Shown piece after piece: positions 8,549 to 13,265 of a DNA stretch of 13,352 nucleotides; position 1 is the stretch's first letter, and each line of letters starts with the position of its first letter. The notes under the pieces are model-generated. The model saw nothing but the letters and a program-made list of their open reading frames with translations. It did no database searches and was not told where the DNA came from. Both the position numbers and the translations under genes were made by a program. The DNA is from Pseudomonadota bacterium. GTDB taxonomy: Bacteria > Pseudomonadota > Alphaproteobacteria > Micropepsales > Micropepsaceae. The DNA lies in NCBI GenBank assembly GCA_021808875.1, contig JAKBAU010000069.1:1-13352 (forward strand), written 5' to 3'.

Positions 8549-8722
8549 ACCGGCTATTTTCCGGCGGCAGGCGGCGCCTGCCTTTCCATCGCGAAACAAA
8601 ATAGCCGGTCTTCGCCATCCTCCGCTTTGCTTCGGCCCGCCGCGTTTCGCGTCGGGTGCTGGGCCGCGCCGCCCGTGGGCTTTCGTCGCCAGAAGGCCGC
8701 GATGGTCGCGGTCCAATCGACG
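8549..8722 (+). ncRNA. Structured 5' leader of the DUF2493 gene (copy A of a two-copy element)
   Basis: The outer 12-bp stem is ACCGGCTATTTT (8549-8560) with AAAATAGCCGGT (8598-8609). It encloses a 7-bp hairpin with a 3-nt loop, GGCAGGC (8566-8572)/GCCTGCC (8576-8582), and a single-stranded TTCCATCGCGAAAC (8584-8597). A 23-nt block follows at 8613-8635 (CGCCATCCTCC...GCTTCGG). Then come CGTCG (8684-8688)/CGACG (8718-8722) and CCGCGA-TGG-TCGCGG (8697-8711), ending against the GGAG ribosome binding site (8722-8725). The same parts in the same order lie before the DUF736 gene with different stem sequences, which argues for a conserved RNA structure. Cis-regulation of translation is the simplest reading. 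A DNA-level repeat is the alternative. Confidence 0.6.
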
Positions 8723-8731
8723 GAGCATCCC

Positions 8732-9658
8732 ATGAGCGGGCACGACGACTTTGAGCCTCACCACAATTCTTCCCCGACCGACCACGTCTTGCAGGAGCTT
8801 CAGCTCTACGGCTACCGCCCCTTCGAGGACGAACCCGACCCCCGGCCGCTGCCCGAGGGCGAGCGTGTCGCCGGCGCCATCGCCGACATTTTCGACGCCC
8901 TGATCTCGACCATGGAAGACACGCGCCTCGAACCCGACCTCGACGATCTCCTCTGGTCGACCGTCAATCTCTTCCACCGAGCCACTGACCGTATCGAGCG
9001 CGAACTCGACGACAACGAACAGGCGCAGCGCCGCAGCCAGCGCGAACAGGACGGCAGCGAGGTCAAATCCGTCGAACTGGAGCGCCTTCTCGCCGAGGGC
9101 CAGACCCTGATCGAACGCCGCGACGCCTTCGAACTGATGCGCGACCAGGCCGCCGACCACTTCGAGCGCCAGACCGGATCGAGCTGGAAACCGCGCACCG
9201 GCTCCAGGGTCAACCATCGCAACATGACCGCTGCAATGATCGACAGCCGCGACTTCATCGCCGCCAAACGTCGCTCGGAAACCGAAATCCTGCTACCGGC
9301 GGGAGCGAAGATCGCCTTCTCCGGCGGCGACAGCACCGACCACAAGCTGATCTGGACCAAGCTCGATCAGATCCACGCCAAGCATCGCGACATGGTGCTA
9401 ATGCACGGCGGTTCGCCCAAAGGCGCCGAAAAGATCGCCGCGCGCTGGGCCGACACCCGCAAGGTGCCGCAAATCGCCTTCAAGCCCGACTGGACGAAGC
9501 ACGCCAAAGCCGCGCCCTTCAAGCGCAACGACCAGATGCTCGCCGTCATGCCGATCGGCGTCATCATCTTTCCCGGCACCGGCATTCAGGACAATCTCGC
9601 CGACAAGGCCCGCAAGCTCGGCATTCCGGTCTATCGGTTCGGCAAGGGCGGCGCGTGA
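8732..9658 (+). CDS. DUF2493 (SLOG-superfamily) protein with a long N-terminal extension
   Basis: The protein has 308 aa. I choose ATG 8732, with GGAG at 8722-8725 and 6-nt spacing, over the in-frame ATG 8540, because the sequence between is the structured leader and translates to low-complexity residues. The C-terminal third (about 188-306) is the DUF2493 domain: KIAFSGG (193-199), MHGGSPKGAEKIAARWA (224-240) and IIFPGTGIQDNLADKARKLG (278-297). These match the Rossmann-like nucleotide-binding SLOG fold. The N-terminal about 187 residues are acidic and helical (YGYRPFEDEPDPRPLPEGER, then long charged helices around 45-145) and are typical of the version found on alphaproteobacterial mobile elements. 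SLOG proteins bind or process nucleotide-derived ligands, some in conflict systems; this one's ligand and role are unknown. It is transcribed alone behind a structured leader. Confidence 0.85.
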   Translation: MSGHDDFEPHHNSSPTDHVLQELQLYGYRPFEDEPDPRPLPEGERVAGAIADIFDALISTMEDTRLEPDLDDLLWSTVNLFHRATDRIERELDDNEQAQRRSQREQDGSEVKSVELERLLAEGQTLIERRDAFELMRDQAADHFERQTGSSWKPRTGSRVNHRNMTAAMIDSRDFIAAKRRSETEILLPAGAKIAFSGGDSTDHKLIWTKLDQIHAKHRDMVLMHGGSPKGAEKIAARWADTRKVPQIAFKPDWTKHAKAAPFKRNDQMLAVMPIGVIIFPGTGIQDNLADKARKLGIPVYRFGKGGA

Positions 9659-9677
9659 GCGCTGCCTGCACACTTGC

Positions 9678-9713
9678 AAAGTGATGGCAAATTTGGTAAT
9701 TTGCTATCACTTT
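9678..9713. promoter_or_regulatory. Operator dyad upstream of the fitA-like antitoxin gene
   Basis: AAAGTGATGGCAAATT (9678-9693) is the reverse complement of AATTTGCTATCACTTT (9698-9713) except for one position, with a 4-nt TGGT spacer. It lies 25 nt before the antitoxin start and is AT-rich against its surroundings. Antitoxins of this ribbon-helix-helix class, alone or bound to toxin, repress their own promoter at such dyads, so this is the expected autoregulatory operator. Confidence 0.75.
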
Positions 9714-9738
9714 CGTCGACCTCAGGAGGACCGTTCTC

Positions 9739-9993
9739 ATGGCTGCCGTCACCATTCGAAACCTGTCCGACGAAGCGCATCGCGCCTTGAAGGCCCGCGC
9801 GACGCAACACAATCGAAGCGCAGAAGCCGAGATGCGCGCCATCCTTGAAGCCGCCGTGCGACCCGAAGGCCGGCTGCGCCTCGGCGCTGCCTTGTCGGCG
9901 ATAGGACAGAAACACGGTGTCACCAAAGCCGATGTCGAGGCCCTTGAAAAGCTCCGCGATACGCGTCCCGCCGAGCCGATCCGCTTCAAATGA
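9739..9993 (+). CDS. FitA-like ribbon-helix-helix antitoxin
   Basis: The protein has 84 aa, starting at ATG 9739 with a strong AGGAGG at 9724-9729. The N-terminus MAAVTIRNLSDEAHRALKAR then ATQHNRSAEAEMRAILEAAV is the FitA/VapB ribbon-helix-helix DNA-binding fold. The C-terminal half (GAALSAIGQKHGVTKADVEA) would bind and block the toxin. The stop overlaps the toxin start as ATGA (9990-9993), the usual antitoxin-first, translationally coupled order that keeps antitoxin in excess. An operator-like dyad lies directly upstream. On a mobile element such pairs usually act in post-segregational maintenance. The family assignment is firm; the specific name is given by similarity only. Confidence 0.9.
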   Translation: MAAVTIRNLSDEAHRALKARATQHNRSAEAEMRAILEAAVRPEGRLRLGAALSAIGQKHGVTKADVEALEKLRDTRPAEPIRFK

Positions 9994-10418
9994 TCCTGCT
10001 CGACACCAATGTCATTTCGGAGGCGATGACGCGCGAACCGAATCCCCGGGTGAGCGCCTGGCTCGATACCCAAGCGGCCGAGACATTGTTCCTCTCCAGC
10101 ATCACCGTGGCCGAACTTTTGTTCGGCATCGGAGCTTTGCCAGCCGGCAAGCGCAGGAACACCCTGTCGGCCGCGCTCGACGACGTGCTGGACCTGTTCG
10201 CCGCCCGCATCCTGCCCTTCGATACATCAGCAGCACGCCGGTATGCCGATCTCGCGGTCAAGGCGCGCGCCGCTGGCAAGGGATTTCCCACGCCTGACGG
10301 CTACATCGCTGCGATCGCCGCTTCACAGGGCTTTGCCGTGGCATCCCGCGACACCAGCGCGTTCATCGCTGCCGGGCTCGATGTCATCGACCCTTGGGCC
10401 GCCGCTATCAGACCCTGA
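9990..10418 (+). CDS. FitB/VapC-type PIN-domain toxin (ribonuclease)
   Basis: The protein has 142 aa, a normal length for VapC-type PIN toxins. All four acidic residues of the PIN active site are visible: D5 in MILLDTNVISE, E42 in TVAELLFG, D103 in TPDGYIAAIA and D121 in ASRDTSAF. They bind Mg2+/Mn2+ for endoribonuclease activity, commonly against tRNA or rRNA in this family. The gene overlaps the antitoxin gene by 4 nt and has no independent ribosome binding site that I can see, so it is expected to be translated by coupling. The catalytic set is complete and the frame intact, so the toxin is probably functional. The RNA target cannot be predicted from the sequence. Confidence 0.92.
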   Translation: MILLDTNVISEAMTREPNPRVSAWLDTQAAETLFLSSITVAELLFGIGALPAGKRRNTLSAALDDVLDLFAARILPFDTSAARRYADLAVKARAAGKGFPTPDGYIAAIAASQGFAVASRDTSAFIAAGLDVIDPWAAAIRP

Positions 10419-10445
10419 ACTTCCAAAGGCACGAGCATCGGCTGA

Positions 10446-10471
10446 ATATCCGGATATGGGCTCATATCCGG
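10446..10471. terminator. Hairpin after the toxin gene (terminator or operator)
   Basis: CCGGATATG (10450-10458) pairs perfectly with CATATCCGG (10463-10471) around a GGCT loop, 31 nt after the toxin stop. The left arm also lies in the palindrome ATATCCGGATAT (10446-10457), so two ATATCCGG copies are present 10 nt apart. No T-run follows, so a protein-binding site is as likely as a terminator. Confidence 0.45.
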
Positions 10472-10499
10472 CCCACCCCCCTTGAATTGCGCTGATCCT

Positions 10500-10547
10500 T
10501 GGTCCGACCGTGGGCCTGACGCCATCAACCCGTAAAGGGTCGGACTA
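10500..10547 (+). other. Long-range stem in the toxin / 55-aa gene intergenic region
   Basis: TGGTCCGACC (10500-10509) pairs with GGTCGGACTA (10538-10547) over 10 pairs with one G-U. An inner GGG (10512-10514)/CCC (10529-10531) can extend with wobbles. It sits in the 245-nt gap before the 55-aa gene, together with a GCCG-CTG-CGGC hairpin at 10562-10572. The function is unknown; it may be part of that gene's leader. Confidence 0.35.
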
Positions 10548-10617
10548 CGCATGCGCGTGCCGCCGCTGCGGCTTCGCCTTCGCGGTGATTGCAGCCCACA
10601 GCCGAACACATCGGGCG

Positions 10618-10653
10618 CCTGTCAGCGGGGGATGGTCCTCCGCTTCGCACAGG
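10618..10653 (+). promoter_or_regulatory. TGG-triloop hairpin at the ribosome binding site of the 55-aa gene (partial relative of leaders A and B)
   Basis: GCGGGGGA (10625-10632) pairs with TCCTCCGC (10636-10643), with one G-U, around a TGG triloop. An outer CCTGT (10618-10622)/ACAGG (10649-10653) stem overlaps the AGGAG ribosome binding site (10651-10655). The segment TCCTCCGCTTCGC (10636-10648) is shared with leader B, and with leader A apart from one T. This supports a common regulatory device, though the upstream 12-bp stem of A and B is absent. Confidence 0.5.
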
Positions 10654-10663
10654 AGCCGGATCG

Positions 10664-10831
10664 ATGTCCTTCAACGATGCTCACGCCTTTGCCTTCAGCC
10701 TCGCCGCCACACTGATGGCCGCTATCGTCATCTTTCGCGCTGGAGACGGCACGTTGTCGGTTTCTCCCGCCAGCGAATACGACGGCGACGAAGCTGCGAT
10801 CATTCGCGAAATAGATCCCTTCGCCCCATGA
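10664..10831 (+). CDS. Small single-span membrane protein, unknown function
   Basis: The protein has 55 aa. I start it at ATG 10664, which has AGGAG at 10651-10655 with 8-nt spacing; the in-frame ATG 10589 has no such site. Residues about 8-25 (AFAFSLAATLMAAIVIF) form one hydrophobic segment, followed by a short acidic tail (SEYDGDEAAIIREIDPFAP). That predicts an inner-membrane anchor with a soluble C-terminus. I do not recognise the family. It precedes a multi-span membrane protein gene by 142 nt, and the two may work together. The stop codon lies inside the loop of the hairpin at 10821-10839. The good ribosome binding site, coding bias and structured leader support a real gene. Confidence 0.6.
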   Translation: MSFNDAHAFAFSLAATLMAAIVIFRAGDGTLSVSPASEYDGDEAAIIREIDPFAP

Positions 10832-10943
10832 CGGGGCGAGGACGATCCTCGTCGCGGCTGAAACCACACCGGTTTCCGCTCCCGTCGACGCTCGTCTTTT
10901 GCTATGCTGGTGGTCGCGCCGTGGTGGTGGTGGAGGCGCGACC
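10821..10943 (+). other. Series of four hairpins between the two membrane-protein genes
   Basis: In order: TCGCCCC-ATGAC-GGGGCGA (10821-10839, with the 55-aa gene's stop in the loop); CGAGGA-CGA-TCCTCG (10837-10851, sharing three bases with the first, so the two compete); GAAACC-ACACC-GGTTTC (10860-10876); GGTCGCGCC (10912-10920) with GGCGCGACC (10935-10943) around a GTGG-rich loop. The last ends 30 nt before ATG 10974. The first may end transcription of the 55-aa gene, and the others may form the leader of the next gene. Mutually exclusive stems would suit attenuation, but that is inference. Confidence 0.45.
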
Positions 10944-10973
10944 GTCAGACCCATTCTCACGGAGACCGCCACC

Positions 10974-11414
10974 ATGATCTTTTTCGCGATCCTCATCTCT
11001 GTCGCCGCCATCGGCGTGTTCTGCTGGCTGCTGTTCACACTCGCCACATTTGCCCTCCCGCTTTTCGCGGGCGTTGCCGCTGCGACATGGGCCTATAACT
11101 CCGGCGCTGGCTGGCTCGGCGCGCTCGTCATCGGTCTGATCGGCGCCGCGCTGACGCTGGGCATCGGCCAATTCCTGCTGATCGTCGTGCAACCGTTCTG
11201 GGCGCGGATGCTCATCGCGCTCGTCTTCGTCGCGCCCGCCGCGATTGCGGGTTATCACGCCACCCATGGCATCGTGAAACACGCCATGCCGTCGGAAACC
11301 TGGCAGATCGTGTTCTCAACCATCGGCGCGGTCGCGGTCGGCATCACCGCATTCATGCGTGTTTCCGCGATGGCGGCCACCGTCCCGCCCGGCCAAGGGC
11401 TTGCTCGGGCCTGA
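10974..11414 (+). CDS. Multi-span hydrophobic membrane protein, unknown function
   Basis: The protein has 146 aa, starting at ATG 10974 with GGAG at 10961-10964 (9-nt spacing); the in-frame ATG 10899 lies upstream of a 9-bp hairpin and is unlikely. Hydrophobic segments are visible at about residues 2-24 (IFFAILISVAAIGVFCWLLF), 27-40, 45-73 (GWLGALVIGLIGAALTLGIG), 77-95 (ARMLIALVFVAPAAIAGY) and 112-128, so four or five transmembrane helices. The N-terminus looks like a signal anchor. It resembles uncharacterised inner-membrane proteins found beside toxin-antitoxin and DUF736 genes in Rhizobiales mobile elements; that is recalled, not searched. No catalytic motif is visible. The function is unknown. 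Confidence 0.8.
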   Translation: MIFFAILISVAAIGVFCWLLFTLATFALPLFAGVAAATWAYNSGAGWLGALVIGLIGAALTLGIGQFLLIVVQPFWARMLIALVFVAPAAIAGYHATHGIVKHAMPSETWQIVFSTIGAVAVGITAFMRVSAMAATVPPGQGLARA

Positions 11415-11810
11415 CCAACGCCGTCGACGCTGGCGGATGCAGAAATGGCGAAGACACCGCCGAAATCTTCGGCCATGCGTTGGCGATGAGGCGATGAAGG
11501 CGGATCAATCCGAGCCCGAAGGCAGCGTCCCGCCGTCAAGCCTTCGAGCCGACGGCAACCCTCCGGCAAATCGGCAAACAGCATGCGGCGGCGGTCGTTA
11601 TTGCCCGAGAAGGAGAAAGTTGGGGAAGCTCACGGACGCCGGCCGGACATGGAGACGAAGCCGGTTGTTCATCGGCGCAAGTCTCCTTTCCAAGTCGCGG
11701 AGGGGCGCCAGCGTCTCCGTTCCAAATCGTTGGCGAGCGCCCCAAACGGCCTCTTCAATGGGCTGATCTGGCCGAAGGACGGCTGAAGCCTCGACCGCCT
11801 ATGCCGCAAC
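11415..11810. other. Gene-free stretch with several hairpins
   Basis: Together with the leader that follows, this is a 575-nt gap without a convincing gene. A 90-codon frame from ATG 11493 to 11766 lacks a ribosome binding site, and its translation is arginine- and serine-rich without domain character, as shadow frames are. Structure is visible: GCCGAA-ATC-TTCGGC (11459-11473), and GGAGAC (11651-11656) with GTCTCC (11681-11686) enclosing GCCG/CGGC. A second GTCTCC at 11713-11718 could compete for the same partner. A small RNA or a decayed gene is possible; neither is demonstrated. Confidence 0.35.
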
Positions 11811-11817
11811 GGCGCGT

Positions 11818-11980
11818 CGCGACTTTCTTCCCCTGGGTTTCACCCATTCCTCGCGAGACAAGAAAGTCGCGCCAGCGCCGTCCTCCGCTTCGCTTCGGTC
11901 GCAAGCGATGCGCCGTCGGTCGCATCCGGCCCGTCGATCGCCATCGAGGCCGCATGGTGCGGGCTCGAACACGAAAACGG
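11818..11980 (+). ncRNA. Structured 5' leader of the DUF736 gene (copy B of a two-copy element)
   Basis: The outer 12-bp stem is CGCGACTTTCTT (11818-11829) with AAGAAAGTCGCG (11860-11871). It encloses TGGGT-TTC-ACCCA (11834-11846) and an unpaired TTCCTCGCGAGAC (11847-11859). The 23-nt block at 11876-11898 matches copy A at 21 of 23 positions. A terminal hairpin follows: TCGAG-g-CCGCA-TGG-TGCGG-g-CTCGA (11944-11968). CCGT (11931-11934)/ACGG (11977-11980) can then close on the GGAG ribosome binding site (11979-11982). Stem sequences differ from copy A while pairing is kept, and the single-stranded parts are conserved, which is the signature of a functional RNA. Confidence 0.6.
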
Positions 11981-11989
11981 AGACTTATC

Positions 11990-12316
11990 ATGGCGACCAT
12001 CGGCACCTTCAAGAAGACCGGCGAACACGAGTTCACTGGCGACATCGTCACCCTCAGCGTCCTGGCCAAGGGCGTGCGCATCGTCCCCGACCTGCGCTCC
12101 AACGGCGAAAACGCCCCCAGCCACCGCGTGCTGGTCGGCCGCGCCGAAATCGGCGCCGCCTGGTCCAAGCGCTCCAACGAGGGCCGCGACTACCTGGGCC
12201 TCAAGCTGGATGATCCGAGCTTCAACGCCCCCATCTACGCCAACCTCTTCGACGACGAAGATGGCGAAGGCTTCTCGCTCATCTGGTCGCGCCCCAACGG
12301 TCGACGGGGCGACTGA
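11990..12316 (+). CDS. DUF736 family protein
   Basis: The protein has 108 aa, the usual length of the family. ATG 11990 has GGAG at 11979-11982 with 7-nt spacing. The family pattern is clear: MATIGTFKKTGEHEFTGDI at the start, then IVPDLRSNGENAPSHRVLVG, IGAAWSKRSNEGRDYLGLKL and a NAPIYANLFDDEDGEGFSLI segment. DUF736 proteins are small beta-rich proteins common on alphaproteobacterial plasmids and ICEs; no biochemical role is established that I know of. The gene appears monocistronic, with a long structured leader upstream and a strong hairpin terminator 11 nt after the stop. The leader is related to that of the DUF2493 gene, so the two may be co-regulated. Confidence 0.9.
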   Translation: MATIGTFKKTGEHEFTGDIVTLSVLAKGVRIVPDLRSNGENAPSHRVLVGRAEIGAAWSKRSNEGRDYLGLKLDDPSFNAPIYANLFDDEDGEGFSLIWSRPNGRRGD

Positions 12317-12327
12317 GGCCCCAAAGC

Positions 12328-12356
12328 AAGGCCCCGACCAGAACGGTCGGGGCCTT
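12328..12356 (+). terminator. Strong hairpin terminator after the DUF736 gene
   Basis: AAGGCCCCGACC (12328-12339) pairs perfectly with GGTCGGGGCCTT (12345-12356) around an AGAAC loop, 11 nt after the stop. The stem is flanked by A residues upstream and ends in TT, as in many GC-rich terminators, but there is no longer T-run. Confidence 0.75.
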
Positions 12357-12455
12357 CACCCTCGGGCGACCGAATCAGTTCCACCCGCAGCGCCCCACGA
12401 TTACGGCAGCATAGGGTGGCCCCAGATAGATTTTCGGTGGCGCTTGGGCCAAGAG

Positions 12456-12470
12456 CGACTAATATAGTCG
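12456..12470. promoter_or_regulatory. Short AT-centred dyad upstream of the small XRE gene
   Basis: CGACTA-ATA-TAGTCG (12456-12470) is a 6-bp inverted repeat with a 3-nt centre, and includes a -10-like TATAGT (12463-12468). It is one of the few AT-rich spots in this gap and lies 43 nt before the XRE start. A promoter with an overlapping operator is plausible. I could not place a -35 at normal spacing. Confidence 0.4.
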
Positions 12471-12502
12471 TAGTTCTGGCGTGCGCGTTCGTGCCGGTGG
12501 GA

Positions 12503-12522
12503 GGTGATCATGCATGATCACC
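12503..12522. promoter_or_regulatory. Perfect 20-bp palindrome across the ribosome binding site and start codon of the XRE gene
   Basis: GGTGATCATGCATGATCACC (12503-12522) is its own reverse complement. It begins within the GGGAGG ribosome binding site (12499-12504) and contains the ATG at 12514. As DNA it is a textbook dimeric repressor site placed for autoregulation. As RNA it could fold over the start codon. Both readings fit a self-limiting regulator. Confidence 0.7.
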
Positions 12523-12768
12523 GCTCGACAATCGCGGGCCGCACGCGCGTTGCTGGGATGGACACAGGAGACGCTCGCTGACAGGGCCAGAGTATCGCTG
12601 ACCGCGCTCAAGCGCCTTGAGTCCGAGAGTGGACTCGATGTGTACGAGACCACGCGCGATCAGATACGCAGGGCTTTGGAATCAGCCGGCATCGTCCTCT
12701 TGTCCACGGAAAAGGGCGAAGGTGTTCTGCGACTCCATGAGCCGAATGATCGGCCAGCCAGGCTATAG
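12514..12768 (+). CDS. Small XRE-family HTH regulator
   Basis: The protein has 84 aa. ATG 12514 has GGGAGG at 12499-12504 (9-nt spacing); another ATG at 12510 is in a different frame. Residues about 5-62 are an XRE helix-turn-helix (QSRAARALLGWTQETLADRA, then VSLTALKRLESESG and QIRRALESAGIVLL). The protein is little more than a DNA-binding domain. It belongs to the same HTH subclass as the N-terminus of the HTH-HNH protein (both have ARALL-W-Q--LA). A 20-bp palindrome spans its start and another dyad lies upstream, so autoregulation is likely. It precedes the DUF2285 and DUF6499 genes, the position of transfer regulators in related ICEs, so a role in excision or transfer control is inferred. 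Confidence 0.9.
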   Translation: MITARQSRAARALLGWTQETLADRARVSLTALKRLESESGLDVYETTRDQIRRALESAGIVLLSTEKGEGVLRLHEPNDRPARL

Positions 12769-12813
12769 TGGCTGCATTCACCGACGTACCCCTTTCTGTA
12801 TTTCCGGGCTGAC

Positions 12814-12833
12814 CTGTCATGGATCAATGACAG
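12814..12833. promoter_or_regulatory. Inverted repeat between the XRE and DUF2285 genes
   Basis: CTGTCAT (12814-12820) and ATGACAG (12827-12833) are perfect inverted repeats around GGATCA, midway in the 114-nt gap. There is no T-run, so an operator for a regulator of the DUF2285 gene is at least as likely as a terminator. Confidence 0.45.
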
Positions 12834-12882
12834 CGCCAGATTTGGTTAACAGGATCGCCGGGAAGGAATAAGGTCATCGGTG

Positions 12883-13155
12883 ATGGGTCATTCTGCACCG
12901 ACATTTCTGGAGGAACCGCCGCAAGGCTCAATCCTCACGTCCTATGATCGTGAGCACATGACGCTCTATCTGCGGCTGCTCGATGCCGAACGCGACCACG
13001 CCGATTGGCGCGAAGCCGTGCAAATCCTCTTTGACCTCGATCCTGAACGCGAGCCCGTGCGGTGCCGCAAGATCCATGAAGCGCATCTCGCCCGCGCCAA
13101 ATGGATGACCGAGGAAGGCTACCGGCAACTGCTCCCTGGAGAGCAATTGCGCTGA
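12883..13155 (+). CDS. Stand-alone DUF2285 protein
   Basis: The protein has 90 aa. I choose ATG 12883, with AAGG at 12870-12873; the GTG at 12880 directly before it is in frame and also possible, adding one residue. Almost the whole chain is the DUF2285 domain: LTSYDREHMTLYLRLLDAER, ADWREAVQILFDLDPERE, then a CRKIHEAHLARAKWMTEEGY segment and YRQLL. DUF2285 proteins are DNA-binding-like regulators typical of Rhizobiales ICEs. In ICEMlSymR7A of Mesorhizobium loti the transfer activator FseA is made from DUF2285 genes by programmed frameshifting, as I recall. Here it is a single short domain, separate from the DUF6499 gene 110 nt downstream. A regulatory role in excision or transfer is inferred. 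Confidence 0.85.
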   Translation: MGHSAPTFLEEPPQGSILTSYDREHMTLYLRLLDAERDHADWREAVQILFDLDPEREPVRCRKIHEAHLARAKWMTEEGYRQLLPGEQLR

Positions 13156-13158
13156 CAC

Positions 13159-13181
13159 GGTGATGCCACAGCGGCATCACC
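13159..13181 (+). terminator. Hairpin after the DUF2285 gene
   Basis: GGTGATGCC (13159-13167) pairs perfectly with GGCATCACC (13173-13181) around ACAGC, 3 nt after the stop. The tail is not T-rich. It is probably a terminator or transcript-stabilising hairpin separating this gene from the DUF6499 gene. Confidence 0.55.
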
Positions 13182-13238
13182 TGTTGCCGAGAATCCGACT
13201 TCCAACAATCAACCCATCCGGGAATTCTGATTCTCCCG

Positions 13239-13248
13239 CAATCGATTG
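13239..13248. promoter_or_regulatory. 10-bp palindrome upstream of the DUF6499 gene
   Basis: CAATCGATTG (13239-13248) is a perfect palindrome, 17 nt before ATG 13266 and just upstream of the GGAGG. A wider GAGAATC (13189-13195)/GATTCTC (13228-13234) pair lies just before it. These are candidate operator sites. A 10-bp palindrome alone is weak evidence. Confidence 0.3.
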
Positions 13249-13265
13249 ATATGGGGAGGATCGCA

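Noticed and set aside
8549..8609. Leader A stem as an insertion-sequence end or transposon inverted repeat
   Set aside because: No transposase or target duplication is nearby, and the second copy has a different stem sequence, which does not suit IS ends.
8540..8731. In-frame ATG 8540 as the start of the DUF2493 protein
   Set aside because: It would make the paired leader elements coding. ATG 8732 has a clear GGAG, and the N-terminus from there is the usual acidic start.
7902..8735. 277-codon plus-strand frame overlapping the Toprim gene and running to the DUF2493 start
   Set aside because: The translation is arginine- and proline-rich and is a shifted frame of the Toprim gene. The downstream part coincides with structured leader A.
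10921..10934. GTG/GTGG tandem repeat
   Set aside because: It is a short low-complexity loop of the 10912-10943 hairpin, too small to call a repeat feature or CRISPR.
11255..11584. Minus-strand frame overlapping the end of the membrane-protein gene
   Set aside because: Half of it is antisense to a well-supported gene and no domain is recognisable.
11493..11766. 90-codon frame in the gap before leader B
   Set aside because: No ribosome binding site, arginine/serine-rich translation and no family resemblance; it also lacks the codon bias of neighbouring genes.
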